Part shown: positions 1 to 8,466 of the stretch, piece after piece | Layout: every line of letters starts with the position of its first letter | How positions within the stretch are numbered: position 1 is the first letter of the stretch | Source of the DNA: Caballeronia sp. TF1N1 | GTDB taxonomy: Bacteria > Pseudomonadota > Gammaproteobacteria > Burkholderiales > Burkholderiaceae | Assembly: GCF_022878925.1 (NCBI RefSeq) | Contig: NZ_CP084628.1 | Location: 124,001 to 188,000 of the forward strand | Length of the DNA: 64,000 bases | Direction: 5' to 3' | Translations under genes and position numbers: made by a program | The notes under the pieces: generated by a model | Databases searched by the model: none | Told to the model about the DNA's origin: nothing | The model's input: the letters and a program-made list of their open reading frames with translations, nothing else

Positions 1-1
1 G

Positions 2-178
2 TGGCAGGACGTCGAAGGCGGCGCACTGCGGCTCTACCTTGCCGATCAGACACATCACGACGTCTTTCCACGCGCCGGGACGCTGCTGTTGTTTCTCTCG
101 GCACACTTCGAACACGAGGTGCTGCCCGCAACGCGCGATCGCTTGAGCATCGCGTGCTGGATGAGGCAACGAGTGTGA
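2..178 (+). CDS. 2OG-Fe(II) oxygenase, C-terminal end (5' truncated by window)
   Basis: The frame beginning at base 2 gives 58 residues before a TGA at 176-178. It carries the end of the double-stranded beta-helix of prolyl-4-hydroxylase-like 2-oxoglutarate/Fe(II) oxygenases. Seen directly: GGALRLYL, then a P-x-x-G-T-L-L-L-F strand, then HEV (His38 of the fragment, the distal iron ligand), and R-D-R-L-S-I-A-C-W, whose Arg47 matches the 2-oxoglutarate-binding arginine. The first His-x-Asp iron pair lies upstream of the window. The substrate cannot be inferred. The gene converges on the MFS gene that ends at 287. Confidence 0.75.
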   Translation, partial: WQDVEGGALRLYLADQTHHDVFPRAGTLLLFLSAHFEHEVLPATRDRLSIACWMRQRV

Positions 179-286
179 CGCTGGCGGCACGCAAGCCACG
201 TTGATACGTTCGCTGGCGGCCGCATGACTGAACGAACGATAGCGAGCGGCCCGGGCCCTCGCTATCGTTGTCCTGCTTCTTCGCTT

Positions 287-1639
287 TTACGCTTCGTGAC
301 TGAGCGCGGCAGGCGGAATCGGGCCGCGCACGAGCAACCAATAGCCGATCACCGCAACAGCGGCAACGCCCGCTCCCACGAACAGCGCGGGCTGGAACGA
401 ATGCGTCTTTTGCACGATGAAGCCCGTGACCACCGGCGCCAGCGCCCCGCCGAAGTAGCCGCCGAAGTTCTGCATCGCGCCGATCGACGCGGTGCAGTTG
501 GCGGGCGCGGCAACGGACGCCGTCGCCCAGGCTGCACTGCTCGATACATACAGAAGCAACATCGAGATGGAGATGAACACGACTGCCAGCGTCGCGCTGT
601 GCGTGAGGCCCGTCAGAATCGTGAAGACGCAGACACCGAAAAGCGATGCGGCCATCGGGTATTTCCGGCTGTTGACCGCCGATACGCCGCGCCGCGCAAG
701 CACGTCGCAGATCTTTCCACCGGACAAACTACCCACCACGCCGAAGAGATACGGAACGGCCGCCACCCATCCCGACTTCGAGATGGTGAGATGAAATTCC
801 ATTTGCAGGTACGTCGGCAGCCATGCGTTGTAAAGCCACAAGACGTAGATCGTGCCGAAGAAACCCAGCAGCATGCCCCACGTCGTTCCGAACTCCAACA
901 GACGGCGCCACTCGCGCCATGTCGGACGGGTCTGCACTTCGCCATCGACGTCGGTCAGATAGGCGCGCTCCCGATGCGTCAGGTCGACCTGACGCGGGTC
1001 GCGATGCACGAGGTAGAAGCACAGCGCCACGACGAGGCCCGCGATACCCATGATGCCGAACATCCATCGCCATCCGACAGTCAACATGACGACCGTGAGC
1101 AAGGGCGCCGATATGGCGGTGCCGAGCGTCGACGAGCTGTTCCAGATGCCCGTGGCGGCACCGCGCTCTTTCTTGCCGAACCAGTCACGAACGACTTTGG
1201 CGCTCGTCGGAAACTGCGGCGCCTCGCCTATGCCGAGCACCATGCGCGCCGCGAAGAACTGAGCGAAACTGGTCACGACGCCGCCGAACGCTTGCGCTAT
1301 CGACCACATCGCAAGGCTTACAGAAAGCATGACACGCGCACCGAAGCGATCGACCAGCGCACCCGCCGGGAGTTGCGCAAACGCATAAGCCCATAGAAAC
1401 GCCGACAGCAACAGGCCCATTTCCCCGACCGAAAGGCCGAGATCCTGCCGGATGAGCGGATTCGCAATGGACAGCGTCGCGCGGTCGATGTAATTGATGA
1501 CTCCGCTCAGGAGCAGCAAAGCAAGTGCGGTACGCTGAATTCGCCGCACTCTCGGTGAAGCCTGGTCATTCGATGCCGTGCTCTCAGCATCGCCAAGGTC
1601 GGATTCCGGGACATGCGGCGCCGTGGTGGATTGCTCCAT
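287..1639 (-). CDS. MFS transporter, anion:cation symporter (ACS) type
   Basis: A 450-residue inner-membrane secondary transporter with about 12 hydrophobic segments. The N-terminal helix I-N-Y-I-D-R-A-T-L-S-I-A (about residues 48-59) is typical of the ACS branch, which includes hexuronate, glucarate, galactonate and phthalate carriers. The loop GALVDRFGAR (93-102) is the MFS motif A. The ATG at 1639 was chosen because AGGAGA sits 8 bases upstream; the reading frame runs further upstream to 1915 but that extension is not protein-like. The gene stands alone, divergent from the toxin-antitoxin pair, so the substrate is unknown; an organic anion is the family expectation. Confidence 0.85.
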   Translation of the reverse strand: MEQSTTAPHVPESDLGDAESTASNDQASPRVRRIQRTALALLLLSGVINYIDRATLSIANPLIRQDLGLSVGEMGLLLSAFLWAYAFAQLPAGALVDRFGARVMLSVSLAMWSIAQAFGGVVTSFAQFFAARMVLGIGEAPQFPTSAKVVRDWFGKKERGAATGIWNSSSTLGTAISAPLLTVVMLTVGWRWMFGIMGIAGLVVALCFYLVHRDPRQVDLTHRERAYLTDVDGEVQTRPTWREWRRLLEFGTTWGMLLGFFGTIYVLWLYNAWLPTYLQMEFHLTISKSGWVAAVPYLFGVVGSLSGGKICDVLARRGVSAVNSRKYPMAASLFGVCVFTILTGLTHSATLAVVFISISMLLLYVSSSAAWATASVAAPANCTASIGAMQNFGGYFGGALAPVVTGFIVQKTHSFQPALFVGAGVAAVAVIGYWLLVRGPIPPAALSHEA

Positions 1640-1881
1640 GTATTCGTCTCCTGGATGTTTGGTTTTATCAGCGAAGCCGTTTTTTAGATCCGAACGCGAG
1701 CAATACTGCATTGGACTGACGCACGATAGCTCCGCCTTAATTAGAAATCCAATCAATTTGCGCGTGATGTGGCCCGGGGAAAACCCGCGTTCTGCCTTGG
1801 ATCGAGGCGTGCATGTAACGGCAGCCGCCACATGGTTACCGCGCGCGCGCCGTAGTTGTGGCAGCAACGGCCGTTGCCACC

Positions 1882-1908
1882 AGACTGAAATTGGTCTATA
1901 TTTAGTCT
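1882..1908. promoter_or_regulatory. Probable operator of the toxin-antitoxin operon
   Basis: An imperfect inverted repeat, AGACTgAAAT facing ATATTTAGTCT, lies 28 bases before the antitoxin ATG. Phd/YefM antitoxins usually bind such palindromes to autorepress. A second palindrome, GCAACGGCCGTTGC (1864-1877), lies just upstream. The rest of the 296-base gap between the MFS start and the antitoxin shows no gene. The operator assignment is inference. Confidence 0.45.
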
Positions 1909-1935
1909 CGTTCAACCTGTAGAACGGAGTATCCG

Positions 1936-2220
1936 ATGCACATTGCCGATCATGTGAAGCCGATCAGCTATTTAAAGAGCGAAGCGGCACAAATCGTCAA
2001 GGACCTTGCCGAGTCCGGCGAGCCGCTAATCATCACGCAGAACGGCGAAGCAAAGCTCGTGGTGCAGGATGTGCGAACTTACGAAGCCGCCCAGCAGACA
2101 CTCGCCATGTTGAAGATTCTGGCAATCGGTCAAAAGCAGATCGAACGCGAGGATTATGTCGAAGGCGATGCATTCTTTTCGGAACTCGACGGATTGGACC
2201 GCGAGGAAAGGCTTCGTTGA
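1936..2220 (+). CDS. Phd/YefM family type II antitoxin
   Basis: A 94-residue protein with the Phd/YefM fold. The first 55 residues contain Y-L-K-S-E-A-A-Q-I-V-K-D-L, then G-E-P-L-I-I-T-Q-N-G-E-A-K-L-V-V, the characteristic helix plus beta hairpin used for dimerisation and DNA binding. The acidic C-terminal tail (about 60-94) would wrap the toxin. The stop TGA shares its A with the toxin ATG (TGATG), which indicates translational coupling. Expected role: neutralise the downstream ParE/RelE-like toxin and repress the operon with it. The family call is firm; the regulatory details are inferred from relatives. Confidence 0.88.
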   Translation: MHIADHVKPISYLKSEAAQIVKDLAESGEPLIITQNGEAKLVVQDVRTYEAAQQTLAMLKILAIGQKQIEREDYVEGDAFFSELDGLDREERLR

Positions 2221-2555
2221 TGCCGGCGCTGTTGAAGTACCGGGTGTTGCCGACAGCCCGAATCGGCATCGAGGAACTGAGAAGTTATATCGTCCGTACT
2301 TTCGGCTGGGAAACGTGGCGTCAGACCTCTGCGCACTTGCAGGAGACGATCACGCAAATCCGCCAGTTCCCCGAGAGCGGCCATATTCCGGTTGAACTCG
2401 AAGGTTTCGTCGACGACACTTTCCGACAAGTCATTTCCGGCAAGAACCGAATTATTTATCAAGTGCGCGAAGGCGTTCTGTACATCCATCTCGTCTGCGA
2501 TACGCGACGCGATCTGCAAGCACTCCTTCAGCGAATCGTGCTGCGGCTTATCTGA
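2220..2555 (+). CDS. ParE/RelE superfamily toxin
   Basis: A 111-residue basic protein of the ParE/RelE superfamily. Visible features are the N-terminal helical hairpin (E-E-L-R-S-Y-I...W-R-Q-T-S-A-H-L-Q-E-T-I), a mid segment ending in PESG, the strand F-R-Q-V-I-S-G-K-N-R-I-I-Y-Q-V, and a final C-D-T-R-R-D-L. The closing R-R-D is common to the family. A TTG directly before the ATG is in frame, but the ATG at 2220 overlaps the antitoxin stop and has GAGGAAAGG upstream, so it is preferred. Whether it targets gyrase (ParE) or ribosome-bound mRNA (RelE) cannot be told from sequence; overall shape favours ParE-like. Confidence 0.85.
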   Translation: MPALLKYRVLPTARIGIEELRSYIVRTFGWETWRQTSAHLQETITQIRQFPESGHIPVELEGFVDDTFRQVISGKNRIIYQVREGVLYIHLVCDTRRDLQALLQRIVLRLI

Positions 2556-2559
2556 ACCT

Positions 2560-2595
2560 AGTGGTACCGCACGTCCAAGGACGTGCGGTACCACT
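2560..2595. terminator. Perfect 17-bp hairpin between toxin and facing gene
   Basis: AGTGGTACCGCACGTCC and its exact complement are separated by only AA, four bases after the toxin stop. The last base overlaps the TAA of the small minus-strand gene. There is no U-run, but the position between convergent genes fits a bidirectional terminator. Confidence 0.6.
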
Positions 2596-2768
2596 TAATT
2601 GCCAGCATCGTCCGTGGATGAAGCCTCGTCCTTCGTTTCCTCGTGTTTTATATGCGGCTTTTTCCCGGGCTGCGGCGCGTGTTCCGCGTCCGGCGCGATG
2701 TCTTCGCCGTGATGTTTCTTTTCCTGCTGCACTTTTTTGTCGTGCGCGACGTTACGGGGATCGGTCAT
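2595..2768 (-). CDS. Small highly charged hypothetical protein
   Basis: A 57-residue, very hydrophilic protein rich in Lys, His, Glu and Asp, starting MTDPRNVAHDKK. There is no membrane segment, signal peptide or cysteine, and it is probably disordered. Similar short proteins are, as far as I recall, common in Burkholderia genomes without known function. The ATG at 2768 was chosen over the upstream in-frame start at 2780 because MTDP begins the protein-like part. It shares its terminator hairpin with the convergent toxin gene. It may be a stress-related small protein, but nothing in the sequence proves that. Confidence 0.55.
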   Translation of the reverse strand: MTDPRNVAHDKKVQQEKKHHGEDIAPDAEHAPQPGKKPHIKHEETKDEASSTDDAGN

Positions 2769-2982
2769 GGATTGTCTCAACGGTTGGTTCGACTTGGCCG
2801 CTCAAGTTCGCGACACCGAAAAGGCAGCGCAGATTCCGGGCCAGCTACCGGCGCGAAGCTGGCGACGCGTTCCGTTGAGCTGCCAGTTCGCATCGAGAAA
2901 TTTGCCCGCGGTTGGCGAATCGAGCGCACAGGCGCCGAAGCACTTCGAATCCGCGCCGATGTGAGCCACGGCCGTGTCCGGC

Positions 2983-4353
2983 TCAGCGCGTGGTCAGCGT
3001 CTTCGCATTGGCATGCGCCGGCATGTCGTTGCCGCGCACGGCTCTCATCCGCGCGTCCTGCCTTAGGCCCCAGATCCATGTCACAGCGAGACAGGGCAGG
3101 AGCGAAGCGATCGAATAGCCGACGCCCGCAAGCGGGTTGCCGGTCAGATTGACGAGCGCGAGGCTGATCAAAGGCAGAAACCCGCCGAACACCACGTTGC
3201 CGAGTTGTTGTGCAAGGCCGAACCCGGTCGTGCGGCTCTGCGGAGGAAAACACTCGGCGACGAACGCAGGCAGTGGCGCCATGATCATCGCGGTCAGCAC
3301 GGCGAGTACGGCGATCAGCAGCGAGACGGAGATCCACTGCGACGACGCCACGCTGGCCCTGATGCCCGCGAACGCCGGATAGACAGCCGCGATCCACATG
3401 ACGATGCCGATCAGCATCACGCGCGCGCGCCCGATGAGATCCGACAATCGGCCGAACACCGGATAGAGCGGCGCGGCGATCAAGATGCCGGCGCCGAGAC
3501 ACACGTTGGCCTGTGTCGGTTCGACTTTGAGGACGTTCTGCAAGAAATAAAGCATGTAGACGATCGAGGTGTACAGCGACACCGAGGTGCCGCCTTGCGC
3601 GCCAAACATCGCCACTAGAATGGCTTTCCAGGACGTTCTGCTCGACAGTGTCTCCTGCAAGGGCCGCTTCGACAGCCGGCCTGCGTCGCGCATCTCCGTG
3701 AATACCGGCGTCTCCGTCATGCCGAGCCGTATCCACGTGGCGACGGCCACGATCGGCGCGGAGATCAAAAACGGCGCCCGCCATCCCCACGATTCGAAGC
3801 TGGCCGTATCGAGCGAAAGCTTCAGGGCCGAGACAACGACGAGCGCAAGTAGCAAACCGATGCTCGCCGTGCTCTGCAAGACGCTGGTCGCCATGCCCTT
3901 GCGTCCTTCCGGGGCATGCTCCATGACGTACACGACAGCCGAACCATACTCGCCGCCGAGCGCGACGCCCTGCACGATGCGCAATGTGAGCAGCGCGATG
4001 GGCGCGGCAATGCCAGCAGATGCATAGGTAGGCAAACAACCGATGCCGACGGTGGCAATTCCCATGATCGCGAGCGTGATGACGAAGGTCTTCTTGCGTC
4101 CGATGCGGTCGGCCATCGGACTGAAGATCACGGTGCCCAGCGGGCGGGCCACATACGCGATGCCGAACGTGGCAACGCCGGCCAGCGCCGCGACGGACTT
4201 GTCCGTGGAAGGAAGGAACAGATGCGTGAGCGTCGCCGTCAGCGCGACGTAGACGAAGAAGTCGTAATACTCGAGCATCGTTCCGAGACTGGATGTCACG
4301 ATTATGCGCAACATGCCGGGCCGACCATGCACCTTGCCTGATCCTTTGTTCAT
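2983..4353 (-). CDS. MFS transporter, metabolite:H+ symporter (MHS) family
   Basis: A 456-residue inner-membrane carrier. The N-terminal signature G-T-M-L-E-Y-Y-D-F-F-V-Y (24-35) is the hallmark of MHS proteins such as KgtP, ShiA and ProP, which import carboxylates or betaines with protons. Motif A, S-P-M-A-D-R-I-G-R-K-K, lies at 78-88. GGAGGAGAC precedes the ATG. It is the last gene of an operon with a crotonase, a CoA-transferase and a LysR regulator, and starts 24 bases after the crotonase stop. It probably imports the acid that this operon activates to a CoA ester. A hairpin with TGAGCC/GGCTCA arms (2962-2985) overlaps the stop. Confidence 0.87.
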   Translation of the reverse strand: MNKGSGKVHGRPGMLRIIVTSSLGTMLEYYDFFVYVALTATLTHLFLPSTDKSVAALAGVATFGIAYVARPLGTVIFSPMADRIGRKKTFVITLAIMGIATVGIGCLPTYASAGIAAPIALLTLRIVQGVALGGEYGSAVVYVMEHAPEGRKGMATSVLQSTASIGLLLALVVVSALKLSLDTASFESWGWRAPFLISAPIVAVATWIRLGMTETPVFTEMRDAGRLSKRPLQETLSSRTSWKAILVAMFGAQGGTSVSLYTSIVYMLYFLQNVLKVEPTQANVCLGAGILIAAPLYPVFGRLSDLIGRARVMLIGIVMWIAAVYPAFAGIRASVASSQWISVSLLIAVLAVLTAMIMAPLPAFVAECFPPQSRTTGFGLAQQLGNVVFGGFLPLISLALVNLTGNPLAGVGYSIASLLPCLAVTWIWGLRQDARMRAVRGNDMPAHANAKTLTTR

Positions 4354-4377
4354 GTGTGTCTCCTCCAGTTGGTCATG

Positions 4378-5214
4378 TCAGGCGACGCCGCCTTCGCCGC
4401 GCGGCGCCTTTCGTCGGACCTGCTGCTCGATGAATGCCGACACCGCCTGCTTGTGCTCGTTCCCGCACAGCAAGATGGCCTGCATGTTCGCCGCCAATTC
4501 GAGCGCGGCGGGCAACGTACAGTGCGACGACTCGCGCACCAGCTTCTTCGACATGCGCAGCGCGAGCGGCGGACTGCCGGCAATGCGCCGCGCAAGCGCG
4601 AGCGCTTCGCTATCCAGCATGTCGTCGGGATAGACGTTCGTGACGATACCGAGCCGCCTGGCCTCGTCGGCATCGATGAATTCGCTGGTCAGCGTCAGTT
4701 CGAGCGCCTTCGCAGGTCCCACGATGCGTGACAGAAACCACGCGCCGCCGATACCGGAAACCAGGCCGAGTCGAAGAAAGCTCTCGGCGAAGACCGCGCG
4801 CGCCCCGGCGACCCGGATATCGCACATCAGCGCCAGGTCGCAGCCTGCGCCGATCGCCGCGCCGTTCACCGCGCAGATCGACGGCACCTCCATGTCGCCG
4901 AGCGCGCGCGTGATCCGGTGCAGACTCGTCCGCAGGCGTTCACGCACTTGCTCGACGCCGCCGTCCATCAGATCCTTGCCGCTGTGCATGTCCTTGACGT
5001 TTCCGCCCGTGCAGAAATGCTTCGACGACGATCGCAGCAGCAGGCAGTGCACATCGGCCCTGCGATCGACGGTTTCGAGCACGTCCGATAACGCTTCGGT
5101 CATTGCCACCGTGAGGGCGTTGCCATTCGCGGCGCCATCGAGCGTGACGTTCATCACGCCTTCGTCGACTGTGTAGCGCACGAGCGGCGCATCGCCGCGT
5201 TCCATGTCCTGCAT
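4378..5214 (-). CDS. Enoyl-CoA hydratase/isomerase (crotonase) family protein
   Basis: A 278-residue soluble crotonase-fold enzyme. The two oxyanion-hole segments are clear: H-F-C-T-G-G-N-V-K-D-M (66-76) and G-A-A-I-G-A-G-C-D-L-A-L (118-129). Of the two glutamates used by true hydratases, the first position is Asp126 and the second aligns with Phe146, so straightforward hydration is doubtful; isomerase, lyase or hydrolase chemistry on a CoA thioester is possible. The gene lies between the CoA-transferase and the MHS transporter on the same strand with short gaps, so it should act on the CoA ester made by the transferase. Confidence 0.85.
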   Translation of the reverse strand: MQDMERGDAPLVRYTVDEGVMNVTLDGAANGNALTVAMTEALSDVLETVDRRADVHCLLLRSSSKHFCTGGNVKDMHSGKDLMDGGVEQVRERLRTSLHRITRALGDMEVPSICAVNGAAIGAGCDLALMCDIRVAGARAVFAESFLRLGLVSGIGGAWFLSRIVGPAKALELTLTSEFIDADEARRLGIVTNVYPDDMLDSEALALARRIAGSPPLALRMSKKLVRESSHCTLPAALELAANMQAILLCGNEHKQAVSAFIEQQVRRKAPRGEGGVA

Positions 5215-5259
5215 GGTCTGTCTCCTGAGGTAAATGCGTTCTTGTCCGACGCCGCGCGC

Positions 5260-6477
5260 CTACGTCGTACCGGCATGCGCCGCGTTCGCGCGTATCACGC
5301 CCGCGTTCAGCAACGCGGCGATTTCCTCTTCCTCGATGCCGTAAAACCCCAGCATGTCGAGCGTGTGCTGACCCGTCGTCGGGGCGGGCGTCTCGTCGGG
5401 CGGGGCTGAATCGGATGGCCCGAGCGCGAAGCCGTGGGTCTGCATACGGCCCGCGACCGGATGCTCGACCGTGCGGGCAATGCAGCTCTCGCGATACTCC
5501 GTCGTCTCGATGACCTCGCGATACGTGGTGACGGGCGCGCAGAGAATGTCTCTAGCCGAGAGCAGGTCGATCCACTCGCCCGTGCTCCGCCGGGCGAAAT
5601 GCGCGTCCAGAATCGTGTGAAGTTCCGCACGGTGACGCACGCGGGCGTCGTTGGTGGCGAAACGCGCATCCGCTTCGAGGCCGGGCGCATCGAGCAACTC
5701 GCACAACGCACTCCAGCGGCCGGGATGGTAGGCCACGACCATCATCCATCCGTCGCGGGTGCGGAAGGCTTCGTTTGGGCACGCATACGGCGCCGCGCTG
5801 CCGACTTTCTCCGGGTCCGCTCCCGATGCAAAGAACGCCGCGAAGCTGATCTGCTGCAGCATCAGCGTTGCGTTGTAGAGGCTCACGTCCAGGTGTTGCC
5901 CCGTTCCGTTCAAGCGCGCCGTGTGCAACGCGCCCAGCACGGCGATCGTGGCGAGATAGCCGCCCATCATGTCGGCTACCGGCACCGGCACTTTCAGCGG
6001 ATCGCCGTGCGCCGTCCCGAGCGTGCTCATGAGTCCGCTCACGGCCTGTATCACGCCATCGACGCCGGGCCGCTTCGTGTTCTCGCCGCGTTGACCGAAT
6101 GCCGAGATCGAGCAATAGACGAGTTTCGGATTGGCGGCGCGCAGCGCCTCGTAGTCGAGGCCCAGAGACGCCATGACGCCCGGCCGAAAATTCTCGACGA
6201 GCACGTCCGCGCGGCGCGCCATGGTCGCGACTGTCCGCCGCCCGGCGTCGGTCTTGAGATCGATGGAAAGGCTGAACTTGCCGCGATTGACGCTCATGAA
6301 CGTCGGGCTCACGCCGTTCTGCCACGGCGGCCCTATCTGCCTGCCGATTTCGCCGCCAGGCGGCTCGATCTTGACGACGTGCGCGCCGAGGTCGGCGAGC
6401 GTCATCGAACAGACCGGTCCCGCCAGCACATGCGAAAAGTCGAGGACGCGCACGCCTTTCAAGCTATCTCGAATCAT
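5260..6477 (-). CDS. CaiB/BaiF (class III) CoA-transferase
   Basis: A 405-residue family III CoA-transferase. The N-terminal G-V-R-V-L-D-F-S-H-V-L-A-G-P, the early L-G-A-H-V-V-K-I-E-P-P-G-G and V-E-N-F-R-P-G are standard for the family. The catalytic aspartate is Asp169 in V-A-D-M-M-G-G, the same number as in formyl-CoA transferase. ATG 6477 (MIRDSLKG) was chosen because AGGA and GGAGA precede it; the in-frame ATG at 6519 has no ribosome site. It would move CoA from a donor thioester to a carboxylate, fitting the neighbouring MHS importer and crotonase. Confidence 0.9.
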   Translation of the reverse strand: MIRDSLKGVRVLDFSHVLAGPVCSMTLADLGAHVVKIEPPGGEIGRQIGPPWQNGVSPTFMSVNRGKFSLSIDLKTDAGRRTVATMARRADVLVENFRPGVMASLGLDYEALRAANPKLVYCSISAFGQRGENTKRPGVDGVIQAVSGLMSTLGTAHGDPLKVPVPVADMMGGYLATIAVLGALHTARLNGTGQHLDVSLYNATLMLQQISFAAFFASGADPEKVGSAAPYACPNEAFRTRDGWMMVVAYHPGRWSALCELLDAPGLEADARFATNDARVRHRAELHTILDAHFARRSTGEWIDLLSARDILCAPVTTYREVIETTEYRESCIARTVEHPVAGRMQTHGFALGPSDSAPPDETPAPTTGQHTLDMLGFYGIEEEEIAALLNAGVIRANAAHAGTT

Positions 6478-6586
6478 TGTCGTGGTCCTGTCTCCGGGTC
6501 CGACGTTGCGTCGAGCCATGGCGCAGATTAGAGCCGCGCCATCACCGGAACAATCGACTTTTTCGAAACGAGGCTTTGAGTTTTTG

Positions 6587-7483
6587 TTAAGAGGTGCCGC
6601 TAGTCTGGACGAGCGAGATCAACCAGTCGCGGAAGGTCGTCAAGGCTGCGGAAGGACGGCGGGTGGCGGCCCACGCGAAGTAATAGGTATACGCGCCACG
6701 GTCGAGCTCGAAGCGAAATGGCGCGACCAACTGGCCGCTGTCGAGTTCGGCCCGGACCAGCGCTTTTTGCGCGATTGCCACGCCATGACCTTCGATTGCG
6801 GCCTGATACGCCAGCAGTGAGGTTTCATAGCGCATTTCGCGACGGCGCCCATCGAGCGGGAAGCCCGCCGCCTTCATCCACAGCGCCCAGTCGTCGGCGC
6901 GCGCGAGCGAATGCAGGAGCGTCTCGCCTTGCAACCTGCCGCGCGCGCGGGTCTTGCGCGATGGCGCGGCGACGGGCACGAGTTCATTGGGAATGAGCCT
7001 TTGTGCGGAAAGACCGGGCCACTTGCCGTCGCCGAGCTGGATGCCGCCGTCTATATCCTCACGCTCGAAATTGAGCGGTGCCGACGACGTGGTGAGTTGG
7101 ACATCGACGTCCTCATGCTGGCGATGAAAACTGGCGAGCCGCGGTATGAGCCAGCGCACCGCGAACGTCGCGGGGCATCGAATCTTGAGCACCTGCGAGC
7201 GCCGCCCTGCCCCGCGAATACCGTCGGTTGCCTGGCGCAGTCCCTCGAAAAACGGCATGAGTTCGGCGAGATAGCGCGCGCCCGCGGAAGTCAGTTCGAG
7301 CCTGCCCTTGACGCGCTCGAACATTTCCACGCCAAGAAAGCCTTCCAGCGCTTTTACTTGCCGGCTGACGGCCGCCGGTGTCACGGCGAGTTCGTTCGCC
7401 GCTTTCGATACGCTCAGAAGACGTCCGGTAGCTTCGAAAGCGCGTATCGAATTCAGAGAAGGCAGCAGCGCGGGACGGTCCAT
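6587..7483 (-). CDS. LysR-family transcriptional regulator (GcvA-like)
   Basis: A 298-residue LysR protein. The winged helix-turn-helix occupies about residues 8-66 (S-I-R-A-F-E-A-T-G-R ... A-V-S-R-Q-V-K-A-L-E), followed by a linker helix and a substrate-binding domain. The Leu-Pro-Ser-Leu start and the V-R-W-L-I-P-R-L segment resemble the GcvA/AmpR subgroup. It is the first gene on the minus strand before the CoA-transferase, with a gap of 109 bases, so it may be co-transcribed with the operon it controls. The inducer is unknown, possibly the imported acid or its CoA ester. Confidence 0.88.
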   Translation of the reverse strand: MDRPALLPSLNSIRAFEATGRLLSVSKAANELAVTPAAVSRQVKALEGFLGVEMFERVKGRLELTSAGARYLAELMPFFEGLRQATDGIRGAGRRSQVLKIRCPATFAVRWLIPRLASFHRQHEDVDVQLTTSSAPLNFEREDIDGGIQLGDGKWPGLSAQRLIPNELVPVAAPSRKTRARGRLQGETLLHSLARADDWALWMKAAGFPLDGRRREMRYETSLLAYQAAIEGHGVAIAQKALVRAELDSGQLVAPFRFELDRGAYTYYFAWAATRRPSAALTTFRDWLISLVQTSGTS

Positions 7484-7858
7484 GAACTTCTGCGTGATTT
7501 ACGGAGGTTCTAATACTGACGTAAAAGCGCGGCTAATGCACTCCGTCTGCGGCGGTACTTCAAGTGGCTAATGCAACCTCGTTTTAACTTCTTGATGATG
7601 TAATCGGGATATTCGTCGCGCCGGATGAACACGGTATCAATAACTCGTCTTCTTCTTTGGATGAAACGCCTCAAGCAGCGGCGATCTATAGCTAGCTTTT
7701 ATTTGGTGATAACCGTCTCGCGGCATACGCGTTCCATGCCGACTCTTAGAAAGCGAGTCGCCACGCTTCTTATGTTCGGGAGATTGGCAGCCGGTTGGGT
7801 ACGTCGTTTGCGCCATGGCTCCTGCAAGACGACACTAAACACTTTCCTGGAGTTAAAG
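7484..7858. other. Intergenic: LysR and dps promoters
   Basis: A 375-base divergent control region between the LysR start and dps. It contains two direct copies of GGCTAATGCA (7531-7540 and 7566-7575, 35 bases apart) close to the LysR gene, which could be regulator half-sites. An ATG-initiated frame from 7625 runs into dps, but its first 78 codons are not protein-like. No other gene is seen. Confidence 0.4.
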
Positions 7859-8377
7859 ATGGCAACGACGGACTCGAATCGCGCTGGCGAAAAGAACCTG
7901 ACCACCCCGACCGACCTTGGCAACGACGCCCGCACGGAGGTATCCGCAGGATTGACCCAACTTCTCGCGGACGTCTTCTCCTTGTTCGTCAAAACGAAGA
8001 ACTTCCATTGGCATGTAAGCGGCCCGCACTTTCGCGATTACCACCTTTTGCTCGACGATCAAGCCGCCTTGGTCTTCGCAATGATCGATCCGGTCGGAGA
8101 ACGCGCTCGTAAGCTGGGCGGAACGACCTTGCGCTCGATTGGGCAAATCGCCTCGCTCAAACGACTAGGTGACAACGATGAGGCGTTCGTCGCGCCCGAA
8201 GCGATGCTGGATGAATTGCGCCAAGATAACGAACTGCTGATCAAATTCATGCGTGAACTCCACGAACTTTGCGACGACAAGGATGACGTGGCAACGGCGA
8301 GCCTGCTCGAGAACTGGATCGATCAGACCGAAGAACGGGTGTGGTTTCTCTTCGAAACGACTCGTCATACGCGCTGA
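7859..8377 (+). CDS. dps: Dps-family DNA-binding ferritin
   Basis: A 172-residue Dps: a dodecameric mini-ferritin that oxidises Fe(II) with peroxide and shields DNA in stress. The ferroxidase pattern is complete: H50 in N-F-H-W-H-V, H62 and D66 in Y-H-L-L-L-D, D77 and E81 in M-I-D-P-V-G-E-R. The first 25 residues are a hydrophilic tail of the kind used for DNA contact. The ATG at 7859 has CTGGAG nine bases upstream. It is monocistronic, with a hairpin after the stop shared with the convergent HAD gene. Regulation by OxyR or stationary-phase factors is usual for the family but no site was identified here. Confidence 0.92.
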   Translation: MATTDSNRAGEKNLTTPTDLGNDARTEVSAGLTQLLADVFSLFVKTKNFHWHVSGPHFRDYHLLLDDQAALVFAMIDPVGERARKLGGTTLRSIGQIASLKRLGDNDEAFVAPEAMLDELRQDNELLIKFMRELHELCDDKDDVATASLLENWIDQTEERVWFLFETTRHTR

Positions 8378-8396
8378 GTCCTTGGGGAAAAGCACG

Positions 8397-8423
8397 GTCG
8401 CACGTGCCGGCGCACGGTGCGAC
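8397..8423. terminator. Hairpin between convergent dps and HAD genes
   Basis: GTCGCAC (8397-8403) pairs with GTGCGAC (8417-8423) around a 13-base, itself partly palindromic, loop. It sits between two convergent stops and lacks a U-run; a bidirectional terminator is likely. Confidence 0.45.
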
Positions 8424-8466
8424 AGGGCATGGACGCGACCGTTAGCCTGTTTCCGCCTGGCTTCGT

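Noticed and set aside
224..1396. A long plus-strand open frame opposite the MFS gene
   Set aside because: Arg/His/Ala-rich composition without any motif; it mirrors a clear transporter on the other strand and is a by-product of GC-rich codon usage. Similar antisense frames at 26253-27164, 46161-47558 and 51468-53321 were rejected for the same reason.
2154..2594. A minus-strand frame across the toxin-antitoxin genes
   Set aside because: It starts in the terminator palindrome and lacks any family motif; the opposite strand holds two recognised proteins.
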